IMG/VR virus record: IMGVR_UViG_3300028800_000069
Span: 18,728-82,727 of that record
Reading direction: 5' to 3' (one strand)
DNA length: 64,000 bases
Origin: a virus
Shown: positions 1 to 7,870 of the stretch, in pieces
Layout: every line of letters begins with the position of its first letter
Numbering within the stretch: position 1 is the first letter of the stretch
Notes under the pieces: model-generated
The model's database searches: none
Told to the model about the DNA's origin: nothing
The model's input: the letters and a program-made list of their open reading frames with translations, nothing else
Translations under genes and position numbers: made by a program

Positions 1-2
1 AG

Positions 3-2219
3 TACACGATTTTCTGGTGGAATTTTGGTGTGCGTATCTGGCACTTGTATTCCACGGATTTAGCCGAGCGCGTAATTCAGGCTGGAACGATTTCATTGAA
101 GAAGATGGCCGAGTTTTCCATGGCGTCGATTGCGGCGCGTCACTTCCAGTTGTTGATTGATAAGACCCTGCAGCAGACGTTTGATTTAGAATCCCCACTG
201 ACTCAGAACCAGATTGAGTACGCTGCGTTTGACGTGCGTTTCCCACACGCGATGCGGCAGGCGCAAGTCAACATTATGACTGCGGACCAACTCCTTACCA
301 CGGCTCAGATTGAAAATGATGCACTACCTACATTCGCAGACATGCCCATTAACGGGCAGAATCTGGACGACGACCGTTGGAAGCTGCGTATTCAACACGT
401 GATGGAGCGGCGTGCAGGCGAGCTAAAGACACTCGATGAAGGATTCATCCCAATAGTCGGTAAGAAGAACGAGCAGATTGATGAAGCAGAGATAGAGCGT
501 CGATATAAGCACTGGCAGGAAGACTTCCAGTTACCTACGCAACTAGAGACTGATCTTGCAGCACAGAAACGCTTAGAAAAAGACAAGACAAAGAAGGCAG
601 CACTAGGTGCTCTTTTGAAGGCAGAGGAAAAGAAGCGTGCTGAAGAAAAAGCCAAAGCACGCTCTGCTCACTCAGAATTAAGCAAGAAGCGCACTGAATG
701 GAAGAAGCTGCTGGAGAAGTGTGAAGGCGAAGCCTATATAAACTATGGCTCACGCGATCAACTATTAGCAGCGCTGCAACAGATGCCGGGAATGCGAACG
801 ATCAAGGATACGACCGATGATACGTTGCTTCGGTACAATGATCGTCCACTCATTCAGACTCTAAGGAAATTCAATAAGGGAAAGAAAGACACAGGAACAT
901 ACGGACTGCAGTGGACCCAACGATGGATTACCAAGCCTTTGTCTAAAGAAGGCTGGAGGCATCCAGTAGATGGCCGTCTGCATTGTGAGTTCAATCAGCT
1001 AGAAGCTGAAACTGGACGCACCTCTTCATCCAAGCCTAACGCACAGAACTTGCCGAAGGACGATGAAGTTCGTGCCTGTTTCATTTGCGATCCACCTAAT
1101 CCTTTGGTTCGCGTCTCGGTGTGCTGCGATTCAGACACATACCTTGTGAACAGCAAGTACACCTGCACAAAGTGTAAAGAGTACTGCGAGACCAAAGACG
1201 AAGAGATGTGCATCGTCACCTGCGACATGTCTGGAGCAGAACTCCGCATCATTGCAGAGCTAGCCAATGCCACGTCGTGGATCAACGCATTCAACAGAGG
1301 GTGGGACGTTCACTCGGTATCTACAGAAATATTAGAGCCGCAGAAATGGCCTGCACTTGCGTGTGTTGGTGGAGAAACACACTTCGACAAGGAAAAGAAC
1401 AAAGAAGTAGTTCTTCCTCCGTGCGCCTATTACGAGAAGGATGCAAATGGAGAACCTAAAAGACAGAAGTGCAAATGCCCCGGACACGTTGAGCTTCGAC
1501 AAAAAACTAAGTCTATCAACTTCTTGCTTTGTTACGGTGGAGGACCAGCGGCTCTGGCCGATGACCTTGGCATTACCGTAGATGCGGCAAAGGAATTGAT
1601 GCGGCAGCACGAAGCTGCATTCCCTGATGTGTGGTCTTACCTTGAACGTAGCGGTAAGCTGGCAAAGGCTATGCGAGAAGCTAGGGACATGTTCGGCAGA
1701 CGCCGTGCGTTCCCCGTGCCTACTCGTGAGATGGCCAAGGAATGGTGGAAGGATGAACACGAAGAGTCTCTGGAGTTAACAGAGGATGAGCAGAAAGCAA
1801 ACATCTTCAGGTTCAAATCCACGCAACTGCGCGAGCCAAACAAAGAAGAATTAAAACAGCTAACGCACAGGAACCCTACCGAGAAAGAAATCGACAGGGC
1901 CTTGTATGCTCTGGCAGGAAGCGTAGAACGCCGAGGAAAGAACCACTGTATCCAAGGAACAAACGCCTCTATCATCAAACGTGCTATGGGCTGTGGCTTC
2001 GACAAGGACGGAAAGCCCTATCTCTGGCACACGTTGATACAGTACCGTGCCAAGGTACAGAACATGGTGCACGATGAGTTGGTCATTGGCTGTCCGAAGA
2101 GATTCGGTAAGTTAGTGGCAGAACTTATTGCAGATGCGTTCAAGCGTGCGGCGGCAGAAGTCATGCATCTTGTGACAATGGAAGCTGACTACCATATAGC
2201 AAATCGTTGGATCAAATAA
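3..2219 (+). CDS. Family A DNA polymerase (5' end outside window)
   Basis: Replicative DNA polymerase of the Pol I family. The frame is open to the window edge, so the true start is upstream; the first internal start-like codon is GTG at 30. Counting from that codon, an exonuclease III-type motif (YAAFDV) lies near residue 64, polymerase motif A (DMSGAELR) at 399-406, motif B at about 490-502 (R490, K492, Y502) and motif C (VHDELV) at about 680-685. A charged coiled-coil insert covers about 150-230. Two cysteine clusters flank motif A, at about 350-395 and 462-487; this is unusual for the family and looks zinc-binding. Heads the replication module and is followed at 10 bp by a small gene. Confidence 0.95.
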   Translation, partial: YTIFWWNFGVRIWHLYSTDLAERVIQAGTISLKKMAEFSMASIAARHFQLLIDKTLQQTFDLESPLTQNQIEYAAFDVRFPHAMRQAQVNIMTADQLLTTAQIENDALPTFADMPINGQNLDDDRWKLRIQHVMERRAGELKTLDEGFIPIVGKKNEQIDEAEIERRYKHWQEDFQLPTQLETDLAAQKRLEKDKTKKAALGALLKAEEKKRAEEKAKARSAHSELSKKRTEWKKLLEKCEGEAYINYGSRDQLLAALQQMPGMRTIKDTTDDTLLRYNDRPLIQTLRKFNKGKKDTGTYGLQWTQRWITKPLSKEGWRHPVDGRLHCEFNQLEAETGRTSSSKPNAQNLPKDDEVRACFICDPPNPLVRVSVCCDSDTYLVNSKYTCTKCKEYCETKDEEMCIVTCDMSGAELRIIAELANATSWINAFNRGWDVHSVSTEILEPQKWPALACVGGETHFDKEKNKEVVLPPCAYYEKDANGEPKRQKCKCPGHVELRQKTKSINFLLCYGGGPAALADDLGITVDAAKELMRQHEAAFPDVWSYLERSGKLAKAMREARDMFGRRRAFPVPTREMAKEWWKDEHEESLELTEDEQKANIFRFKSTQLREPNKEELKQLTHRNPTEKEIDRALYALAGSVERRGKNHCIQGTNASIIKRAMGCGFDKDGKPYLWHTLIQYRAKVQNMVHDELVIGCPKRFGKLVAELIADAFKRAAAEVMHLVTMEADYHIANRWIK

Positions 2220-2228
2220 GGAGACTCA

Positions 2229-2435
2229 ATGCCACAAGCAAGTGATGAACTACGTGCGAAGTTCCCCGGTCATGATCAAGAAGCGTTCGATGTAATTGAC
2301 GTTAACTTCTCGACCAGCCGGGGAGGTATAATCTTCCCAAAGAAACTTGGGTATAAGATGACTGAGCGTGAAGGTGACGCAATAGATTACCTGTGTGATG
2401 AATGGGACTACGCCTATTCTCCACAGGCGGTGTAG
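2229..2435 (+). CDS. Small hypothetical protein
   Basis: 68 aa, not recognised. ATG follows AAGGAGACTCA, which is the common start context in this genome. It lies 10 bp after the polymerase gene and ends 2 bp before the next start, so it is co-transcribed. Acidic soluble protein with no clear motif. Confidence 0.6.
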   Translation: MPQASDELRAKFPGHDQEAFDVIDVNFSTSRGGIIFPKKLGYKMTEREGDAIDYLCDEWDYAYSPQAV

Positions 2436-2437
2436 AC

Positions 2438-2623
2438 ATGGCATACCTAAATTGTCCGTTTTGTCCCGGCCAAGCGGTTCCTGCAAGCACTCAGGACTCT
2501 ATGCTGCAATTTGGAATGGGCCTTACTAAACTCCGCTGCATTGCCAGCGGACATTTTTCTTACGTGGAGACTGAGGAGATTTATGGAAAAAGACAAAAGC
2601 CTAGCAATAACTTATCTCAGTAA
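2438..2623 (+). CDS. Small zinc-ribbon-like protein
   Basis: 61 aa. A longer reading is open from 2402, but the ATG at 2438 lies directly after the upstream stop and gives a product beginning MAYLNCPFCPGQ. A C-x2-C pair near the N-terminus and a later Cys/His pair suggest a zinc ribbon, as in many small phage proteins. Overlaps the next gene by 41 bp. Function unknown. Confidence 0.6.
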   Translation: MAYLNCPFCPGQAVPASTQDSMLQFGMGLTKLRCIASGHFSYVETEEIYGKRQKPSNNLSQ

Positions 2624-2987
2624 AGAACTGATCGCTGAGGGTCTTAATGAGATGGCTAAGATTTGCCGAGCAGAGGCCGATAAGTGGTATCACGAGCCAC
2701 TTACAGGTGCTCCGTTATCTCTGAACCATGGGGAACGCTTTGCTCTCATGCACAGCGAAATATCTGAAGCCATGGAAGCACACCGAAAAGACTTGGTGTC
2801 AGATCATATCCTTGAGTTCAAAGGTGTGGAAGAAGAACTAGCAGACGCATTGATCCGTATCTTCGACTACTGCGGCGACAACAACCTAAGAATCGGTGAG
2901 GCATTTGTTGCGAAGTTACAATACAACCGCAACAGACAGGACCACACGAACGCTGCACGACTGTCTCAAGGAGGTAAAAAGTTTTGA
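2583..2987 (+). CDS. MazG-like nucleotide pyrophosphohydrolase
   Basis: 134 aa. Start chosen at ATG 2583 after GAGGAGATTT; an upstream in-frame start at 2511 would intrude deeply into the preceding gene. The helical body has the metal-binding pattern of MazG/all-alpha NTP pyrophosphatases: ExxE at residues 59-62 and ExxxD at 84-88. These enzymes hydrolyse (d)NTPs to monophosphates; in phages they are thought to tune nucleotide or alarmone pools. Sits between the polymerase and RNase H genes; its stop overlaps the RNase H start. Confidence 0.75.
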   Translation: MEKDKSLAITYLSKELIAEGLNEMAKICRAEADKWYHEPLTGAPLSLNHGERFALMHSEISEAMEAHRKDLVSDHILEFKGVEEELADALIRIFDYCGDNNLRIGEAFVAKLQYNRNRQDHTNAARLSQGGKKF

Positions 2988-3433
2988 TCACAGCATACAC
3001 AGACGGAGCAAGTAGAGTCAGTAAACCGGGGATGACTGCCTGTGCATGGGCATTGAATCTCCCCGGTGGTAGGGTCTCCAAAGGTTATTTCCTAGGCCCT
3101 GAGCCACACACAAATAACTATGCAGAGTACCAAGGGTTGCTGCGTCTACTCAGGCACCTGTACGAGAAGCAGTACACAGATGTGCTGATTCATTGTGACT
3201 CAATGCTTGTAGTCGAGCAGGTGAACGGGCGCTGGGATGTAAAGCACAAAGAGTTGCTTCCATACGTTAACGAAGCGTATGGTTTGCTCACGCAAGGCCA
3301 TCACAGGCTTATCCATGTGCGCGGCCATGGTAAGAATGCAAATGCCACGGACAACGAAGGCAACGACTACGTGGACAAGCTTTGCAATCAGGTTCTGGAT
3401 CAACAGGAGGTATTGGATGCTGGAAAAGTTTAA
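2984..3433 (+). CDS. Ribonuclease HI
   Basis: 149 aa. Uses a TTG start overlapping the MazG-like stop, with AAGGAGG well placed upstream. The RNase H fold is supported by D7 (TDGAS), E48 (NNYAEYQ), D72 (HCDSM) and D131 (GNDYVDKL), with H115 in the position of the catalytic histidine loop. It would cleave RNA in RNA-DNA hybrids, for example primers or R-loops, which fits its place beside the polymerase. Length is normal for a single-domain enzyme. Confidence 0.88.
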   Translation: MITAYTDGASRVSKPGMTACAWALNLPGGRVSKGYFLGPEPHTNNYAEYQGLLRLLRHLYEKQYTDVLIHCDSMLVVEQVNGRWDVKHKELLPYVNEAYGLLTQGHHRLIHVRGHGKNANATDNEGNDYVDKLCNQVLDQQEVLDAGKV

Positions 3434-3599
3434 GATGTGGCTACGCTGCGAATGGCTGGTATTCGTAAGAGACTACAAGGATGCCACCAGTACGTGCTGG
3501 AAGTGTGGACGCTATGGAGCATCTGTGTGCAGCCTAGTGTACCCCAAGCGATTGTGTGACCCATGCGCAGCAGCGGTGTGTCGAAGGGCGGGACTATGA
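3417..3599 (+). CDS. Small zinc-finger protein
   Basis: 60 aa. ATG 3417 follows CAGGAGGTATTGG and overlaps the end of the RNase H gene. Two Cys pairs (CWKC and CDPC) about 23 residues apart suggest one zinc-binding site. Function unknown. Confidence 0.6.
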   Translation: MLEKFKMWLRCEWLVFVRDYKDATSTCWKCGRYGASVCSLVYPKRLCDPCAAAVCRRAGL

Positions 3600-3877
3600 T
3601 TTTCATACTAGCAGAAGATCACATGCAAGCTACATGGTTAGCCAATACACTGCGTCTAGAAAAAAAGTCATGGGTGTACCTTACACGTGTAGTGCAGCTA
3701 ATGGGTATAAGAGATGCTGTGATTTTGCGCTGGGGTAATTATTACAGGGCCGAAGAGTTTGTATGGATAATGAACACCATAGAGTATAACGGTCTGACAC
3801 TGCTCGATGTTGATGACGACTGGATGAGACGAAGGGAGCAACATGGCAAAGCGACTGACGAAGCGCACAGCAGTTGA
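3596..3877 (+). CDS. Hypothetical phage protein
   Basis: 93 aa, starting MIFILAEDHMQATWLA. The ATG at 3596 overlaps the upstream stop by 4 bp (ATGA), typical of translational coupling. The mix of hydrophobic strands and amphipathic helices suggests a small globular protein, but no motif was recognised. Confidence 0.55.
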   Translation: MIFILAEDHMQATWLANTLRLEKKSWVYLTRVVQLMGIRDAVILRWGNYYRAEEFVWIMNTIEYNGLTLLDVDDDWMRRREQHGKATDEAHSS

Positions 3878-4118
3878 GGCTCCTAAGCCTCTCCCTGCAC
3901 GCGGCAAAGAGGAAGAGCCAGAGACAACGCTTGGCAAAGGCCCAGAGTCTGTTGCCGGGAAATTTGAGCCGCTAATAGGCTGGTGTGCTAATTGCGAGAA
4001 GTACCCAGCCAACTCCGAGTTCGATTACCTGTGCTACAACTGTCACAAGGATGCAGAGGGATTAGAGTACGACGAGGAAACTAAGCTCTGGATCAAGAAA
4101 GCAAAAAGGAGAAAGTAA
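3843..4118 (+). CDS. Zinc-ribbon protein with basic termini
   Basis: 91 aa. A Lys/Arg/Glu-rich N-terminal tail precedes a C-x2-C...C-x2-C ribbon (CANC and CYNC, residues about 48-68) and a very basic C-terminus. This composition suits nucleic-acid binding, but the function is unknown. Overlaps its neighbours on both sides (35 bp and 1 bp). Confidence 0.6.
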   Translation: MAKRLTKRTAVEAPKPLPARGKEEEPETTLGKGPESVAGKFEPLIGWCANCEKYPANSEFDYLCYNCHKDAEGLEYDEETKLWIKKAKRRK

Positions 4119-4606
4119 TGTGGACTAAAAAAGAATGGAGAGCAATTCATTTCGTTGAAGGACAGACCATTAAGGAGTTCTTAAAGCAGTTCAAAAACTT
4201 CACTGGAGAAGAGACTATAGTGTGGAGTGCTATAGGTGGTATTTTTAGGTCTGCCATTAGTACTCCCGGTCCAGATGGTAAGGTGCACTGCTACTTAACA
4301 GTGGTACCAAAGGAGAAAGGCCAAGAGAAAGGCCAAGGGCCAGAGGTTGACACTACCGTGTTTCCTCCTGACCAGTTTCAGAAACAAGAGAAGGGTGAGT
4401 GTGCCACAAGTAAGACCACGGAAACACTCAGACCGCCACTCACCGAGTTCGAGCAGGAACTACGCAAGCTCATCAACAGCTACTCCATGGAGAATCACAG
4501 CAACACTCCAGACAACATCCTAGCGGAGTACCTATGCTCATGCTTGGATGTGTTCGGAAGGGCAACTATGCAGCGTGAGCGCTGGTATGGAAGGAGGGTA
4601 TTCTGA
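4118..4606 (+). CDS. Hypothetical protein
   Basis: 162 aa, start overlapping the upstream stop (TAATG). The N-terminal half has alternating strands and a Lys/Gln/Gly-rich middle suggests a linker; the C-terminal helix bears two cysteines. Not recognised. Probably the last but one gene of the leftmost transcription unit. Confidence 0.55.
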   Translation: MWTKKEWRAIHFVEGQTIKEFLKQFKNFTGEETIVWSAIGGIFRSAISTPGPDGKVHCYLTVVPKEKGQEKGQGPEVDTTVFPPDQFQKQEKGECATSKTTETLRPPLTEFEQELRKLINSYSMENHSNTPDNILAEYLCSCLDVFGRATMQRERWYGRRVF

Positions 4607-4773
4607 TGACTGACCCAATTGTCGAAGCACTGCTGGGTTTAGTAGAGACAATGCGAAAACTCACAGCGTTTATTGAGAGCATCAACCAAAGGCTTTACAA
4701 AGTAGAGGACAAGTTGGCACCACGCATACCCACCGCATCAGAAAGCAACGCACGTTTCAATCGAGAGAACTAA
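4606..4773 (+). CDS. Small coiled-coil protein
   Basis: 55 aa, ATG overlapping the preceding stop (TGATG) with AAGGAGGGT upstream. The sequence is a single amphipathic helix with heptad-like spacing, compatible with a small coiled coil. It is followed within 20 bp by a terminator hairpin, so it closes the operon. Confidence 0.55.
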   Translation: MTDPIVEALLGLVETMRKLTAFIESINQRLYKVEDKLAPRIPTASESNARFNREN

Positions 4774-4790
4774 ACACATGCCTCACATCG

Positions 4791-4821
4791 GCCCCGCGCC
4801 TTTGGTGGGGCATTTTTTTTT
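4791..4821 (+). terminator. Rho-independent terminator
   Basis: GCCCC at 4791-4795 pairs with GGGGC at 4807-4811 and is followed by nine T at 4813-4821. It lies 17 bp after the last gene of the polymerase operon. Confidence 0.75.
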
Positions 4822-4969
4822 GGCCCAAACGGCCTCTGGCTCGCGCCACGTTTCTGCCGTAAGGCTTCCCGAATTTTTCCAACGGCTCCCGCACAAACCC
4901 GTGGCAGTTTGCATGAAACGTTCCTAAGCGGATCGCCGCGCCGGGGCAGGACGCCCTGCGAATCGCAAT

Positions 4970-4984
4970 GTTACAAGCTGTAAC
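4970..4984. repeat. Palindrome GTTACA-N3-TGTAAC, copy 1
   Basis: Perfect 6-bp arms around AGC. The same arms recur at 5706-5720 and a near copy at 5692-5704, always with a 3-bp centre. Such a repeated palindrome in a non-coding region is a plausible operator for a dimeric regulator. Confidence 0.5.
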
Positions 4985-5069
4985 GTACAGCTACGTATCA
5001 CAATGAGATTTCCCTGCAAATGCAATGGGTTAGCTACGCAGTGGTCCTGCCATCTTGTTGTAAACAAAA

Positions 5070-5220
5070 GGAAAGTTACCGTCCTAGCACATTTCCTAAC
5101 TTTCCCGTACCTCAGGGCCGGGACGTTACCGTACGGGAACACCCTAGCGAGAGCGCCAGGGTCATGTCGGGGACAGGGCCGTGCGTGTGGTACACGCCTC
5201 CGCGTAGTCACCCCCACGCG
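5070..5220 (+). ncRNA. Candidate structured RNA segment
   Basis: Several clean helices occur in about 150 nt: 5070-5077 with 5098-5105 (8 bp), 5102-5110 with 5131-5139 (9 bp, overlapping and so alternative to the first), 5141-5145 with 5158-5162 (5 bp), 5183-5188 with 5192-5197 (6 bp) and 5201-5205 with 5216-5220 (5 bp). No coding signal is evident. Strand is assumed to follow the flanking genes. Confidence 0.4.
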
Positions 5221-5466
5221 CTGGAAAGGGTGGTCCGTTTAGGGGGTATCTCCGGGTCCGTTCTGCCCATAGATTCGCCTGACCTTCGCTGTGTCGATCA
5301 GCACACACCGCTAGGCATTCGCTACTGTCAAGCTGACCACCCCATGGCATTCGCTATGCATTCGCCCTGCGTGCCCTATGCTCAGGTACTCACGGCGTAC
5401 GCCATACGCTTTCCCTTCGCTGCCGCTGCCGCTGGTGTCGAGGCAGGAGAGAGCAGAGCACAGGGT

Positions 5467-5532
5467 ATTCGCCACGCATTCGCTATGTCATTGACAACAC
5501 AGGATCGAGGCATTCGCCACGCATTCGCTATG
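5467..5532. repeat. 21-bp direct repeat, period 45
   Basis: The 21-mer ATTCGCCACGCATTCGCTATG is exact at 5467-5487 and 5512-5532. Shorter relatives (GCATTCGCTATG, GCATTCGCTACTG) lie at 5314 and 5347, and the 13-mer GCATTCGCCACGC recurs inverted at 5993-6005. Could be protein-binding iterons or remnants of duplication. Confidence 0.6.
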
Positions 5533-5691
5533 CAATGGTTGAGCGAGTGGCCAAGCGCATCCGAGGACATTGCTGTGGACAGGGGCGGGGAACCTGATCC
5601 CTAGCGAATACTTAGCGAACGCATTGCGGTGAGCGTAGCTAACGCCTAGGGGAATGAATAAGATAGAGCGAAGGAAAGGCAAAGCTATGTG

Positions 5692-5720
5692 CTACAACCT
5701 GTAGTGTTACACCATGTAAC
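5692..5720. repeat. Palindromes, copies 2 and 3
   Basis: CTACA-ACC-TGTAG at 5692-5704 and GTTACA-CCA-TGTAAC at 5706-5720 sit 1 bp apart. Both share the 3-bp centre and the TGTA half-site with the copy at 4970. The paired arrangement resembles a double operator. Confidence 0.5.
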
Positions 5721-6247
5721 AAAGCAAGGCAAGGGCTGGGCATGTGCTAAGAGAATACCGTTTCAATATGATAGATAGGGTTCTGCCTTGCAATCCTGAA
5801 CTGGCTCGAAGCATGGCAAAGGTACGGCTGGGAACGGTGAAGGAACAATGCTACCGCATGGTATCTGCCTGTCTTCTCCTTCTATCAGTCACTCCGACTC
5901 ATGCGCGAGAATGCGAACGTACAGCGTACGCTTTGTGCTGGTGCTGGTGCTGGTGCATTGCCGATTCGAGAACAGAGAACGGCATAGCAGACGCGTGGCG
6001 AATGCAGGATCGATTCCTAGGCGGTTTCCCTGCCGCTGGCTGCGTGATTTATCCTCCTGTGACAGTCAGAGCCTCCGCGCCGGGTTCGAGCGTAGAATCG
6101 ACGCCTAGCAGGCACATAGATAATGAGAAATGCGTGTAAGTTCTACGCAGTCAGTGATATAGCACCAACGTGCAGAACACATGGCACTAAAGTTGTAATC
6201 AGGCAAACTTTATTTCCTTTGTTTGCAACACTTTGGCACTGAAGTGC

Positions 6248-6298
6248 TATGCTTTCGCACTTTCGTGCTGTTTTCGTACATGCCCCCTGTGCTATGCT
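6248..6298 (+). promoter_or_regulatory. Candidate tandem extended -10 promoters
   Basis: The 10-mer GTGCTATGCT occurs at 6244-6253 and 6289-6298, each giving TG-C-TATGCT, a match to an extended -10. No good -35 is seen. The second would start transcription near 6305, where the RNA-like helices begin. Confidence 0.3.
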
Positions 6299-6304
6299 GG
6301 CTTC

Positions 6305-6860
6305 AGTCGCCGGAGTCCTCCACCGGACGGGCGATCAGCAGAGCCGATAAGTTAAGAGGCCGAGCGAGTCGGAAGTTGGCAGGAGAGCCCCTAGCGGGAC
6401 AGTCCAGCGACAGGCTACGAAGTACAGGGGCGCAGCAGCCCTATATCCCAATCTGCTAGGCAATCGCAGAGCACGCAGCGAAGCGACTGGAAAGCACGCC
6501 GTAGGGTAAGGCAATCGAGGGTAACTTAGAATGCCGAGGCATACGACGGGCGACAAACATCGACTGACCCCAGCCGCACACACGCAGCGCAAGCCGAGTG
6601 ATAGAGACCGAAGCGAATGAATGTAAGGGTGAAGCAACTAGCGTAGCCGTTCTAATCCGTACTGACGGGCAATTAACGGTGATCGAGGCGCTGGACAAAC
6701 CGCACCCTTATATGACGGTGAACCATTCGCAATAGGCAAGCCGAAGCCGTACCAGTCAAGGGAACGAAGCTAAGCACACCGCCATCTCGTGAGAGATCGT
6801 AGGACGCCTAGCGAACAGAGCCTCCCACTGCTACGTTAAACCAACACCTCTGTTAAAGCC
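6305..6860 (+). ncRNA. Candidate large structured non-coding RNA
   Basis: About 550 nt with no plausible gene but many helices: 6307-6311/6330-6334 enclosing 6315-6318/6325-6328; 6387-6392/6426-6431 (6 bp); 6452-6456/6466-6470 (5 bp); 6624-6631/6703-6710 (8 bp) enclosing 6646-6651/6675-6680, which encloses 6657-6660/6665-6668; 6784-6788/6793-6797 closed by a GTGA (GNRA) tetraloop; 6814-6820/6848-6854 (7 bp). The nested helices, tetraloop and purine-rich joins resemble the large ornate phage RNAs (GOLLD or ROOL types). Class assignment is inference; it may be new. It lies immediately before the small-gene cluster. Confidence 0.6.
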
Positions 6861-6933
6861 GCAAAGAGTGAACCTGCAAAGAGTGAATCGGTCTAGCAAA
6901 CCGCGAGTGACCCATGCAGCGAGTGACCCATGC
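6861..6933 (+). repeat. Two short tandem repeats
   Basis: GCAAAGAGTGAA is repeated at 6861-6872 and 6876-6887 (period 15). GCGAGTGACCCATGC is repeated at 6903-6917 and 6919-6933 (period 16). Both share GAGTGA. They lie between the RNA-like region and the first gene of the next operon. Confidence 0.6.
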
Positions 6934-7048
6934 GCACATCTTGAGAAAATGTACAGCACACACGGGGCCTTCACAATCTGAGTCTGATGACGCAGGGTTG
7001 GCTGCAATCGAGTGTGCTGTGCCGTTTAGTCAAGACACGGAGGACACC

Positions 7049-7252
7049 ATGCGTCTAAACAACTTCGCAACGTTGCAACGTGGAGACCGCATCAAAGTGA
7101 AAATGTATCGCGCTGATAGTCAGGTAATGACTGTCACAGGAGAGCCATTCGAGAGTAATACCTTGGTGCCTGTCATAGATGAAGCAGGCAAGCAGTACAG
7201 CGTTTACTTCCGCGACGTTCTCAAGTTCGAGTACCCCAAAGATCAATTCTAA
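7049..7252 (+). CDS. Small hypothetical protein
   Basis: 67 aa. ATG 7049 follows CGGAGGACACC, matching the start context used throughout the next 6 kb; the upstream extension to 6914 crosses tandem repeats and was rejected. Basic, strand-rich protein with no known motif. First gene of the accessory small-gene cluster. Confidence 0.65.
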   Translation: MRLNNFATLQRGDRIKVKMYRADSQVMTVTGEPFESNTLVPVIDEAGKQYSVYFRDVLKFEYPKDQF

Positions 7253-7262
7253 GGAGACCGCC

Positions 7263-7526
7263 ATGAAGTCCGAAGCACAGCGCAGCACAATAACAACGTC
7301 AGCGCACAACGTATGGTCAGTGGCGGTGCATCATTACCTGACCGAAAAAGAATACCTCACGCTAACGTTGGGGCATGTGAAGGCTACACACGCATCCTTC
7401 AGGACATCAGGACAAGCGCTTGGTTGGATCAAAAGATTAGCCAAGAGTGAACCCGGAGGAGACGCATCCTTCAACATAGTGTGCTGGGCAGAGGCAGAGC
7501 AACCTTGGGACATATACTTCGAGTAA
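7263..7526 (+). CDS. Hypothetical protein
   Basis: 87 aa, ATG 7263 after AAGGAGACCGCC. Contains several histidines and tryptophans and no transmembrane segment. Not recognised. Spaced 10 bp from its upstream neighbour. Confidence 0.6.
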   Translation: MKSEAQRSTITTSAHNVWSVAVHHYLTEKEYLTLTLGHVKATHASFRTSGQALGWIKRLAKSEPGGDASFNIVCWAEAEQPWDIYFE

Positions 7527-7537
7527 AGGAGACCACC

Positions 7538-7753
7538 ATGTATGACACGCTAGAAAAACGCCTGACCGCTGCTGGCCAGCGCACCACGAAGTTACAGCTT
7601 GCCTTTGATGCGCTGGAGTTCGCTAACGGACACGTGGGCGCTGCTAAGGACATCATCGCCAAACGTGGTATCCGCATCAGCGCACGAACATGGAACAAGG
7701 CAATCACCGCTCGCCTCTGCCATCTCACCGCAGCCGAACGCTGCCCACGCTAA
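7538..7753 (+). CDS. Small helical protein
   Basis: 71 aa, ATG 7538 after AAAGGAGACCACC. Almost entirely helical and basic; residues about 30-60 could form a helix-turn-helix-like pair, but this is only a visual impression. Between its stop and the next gene (7754-7870) there is an isolated AAGGAGACCGCC with no start codon, possibly a decayed gene start. Confidence 0.6.
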   Translation: MYDTLEKRLTAAGQRTTKLQLAFDALEFANGHVGAAKDIIAKRGIRISARTWNKAITARLCHLTAAERCPR

Positions 7754-7870
7754 GGAGACCGCCCCTACACATACCAGTGGTGGCTATAGAAACATAGCCG
7801 CAGCATTACAAGTCAAGGGTTTGAAATAACAGTGCATTCACTTAGAATCCAATCCCAAGAGGAGAAGATC

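Larger units (their letters stand above)
4822..7048. other. 2.2 kb region without convincing genes
   Basis: Open frames here (for example at 5020-5604 and 5744-6139) lack good ribosome sites and have non-protein-like composition. The stretch instead holds palindromes (4970, 5692, 5706), an RNA-like segment at about 5070-5220, GCATTCGC-type repeats (5314-5532 and inverted at 5993), a GCTGGT microsatellite near 5938, a candidate large structured RNA (6305-6860) and two tandem repeats (6861-6933). 6140-6240 shows nothing clear. An origin of replication could also lie here; no test of that is possible by eye. Confidence 0.6.

Noticed and set aside
5020-5604. 194-codon open frame on + strand
   Set aside because: Poor start context, non-protein-like composition and dense repeats and helices; treated as non-coding.
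5744-6139. 131-codon open frame on + strand
   Set aside because: No ribosome site; contains a GCTGGT microsatellite giving CWCWCWC; spans a region of repeats.
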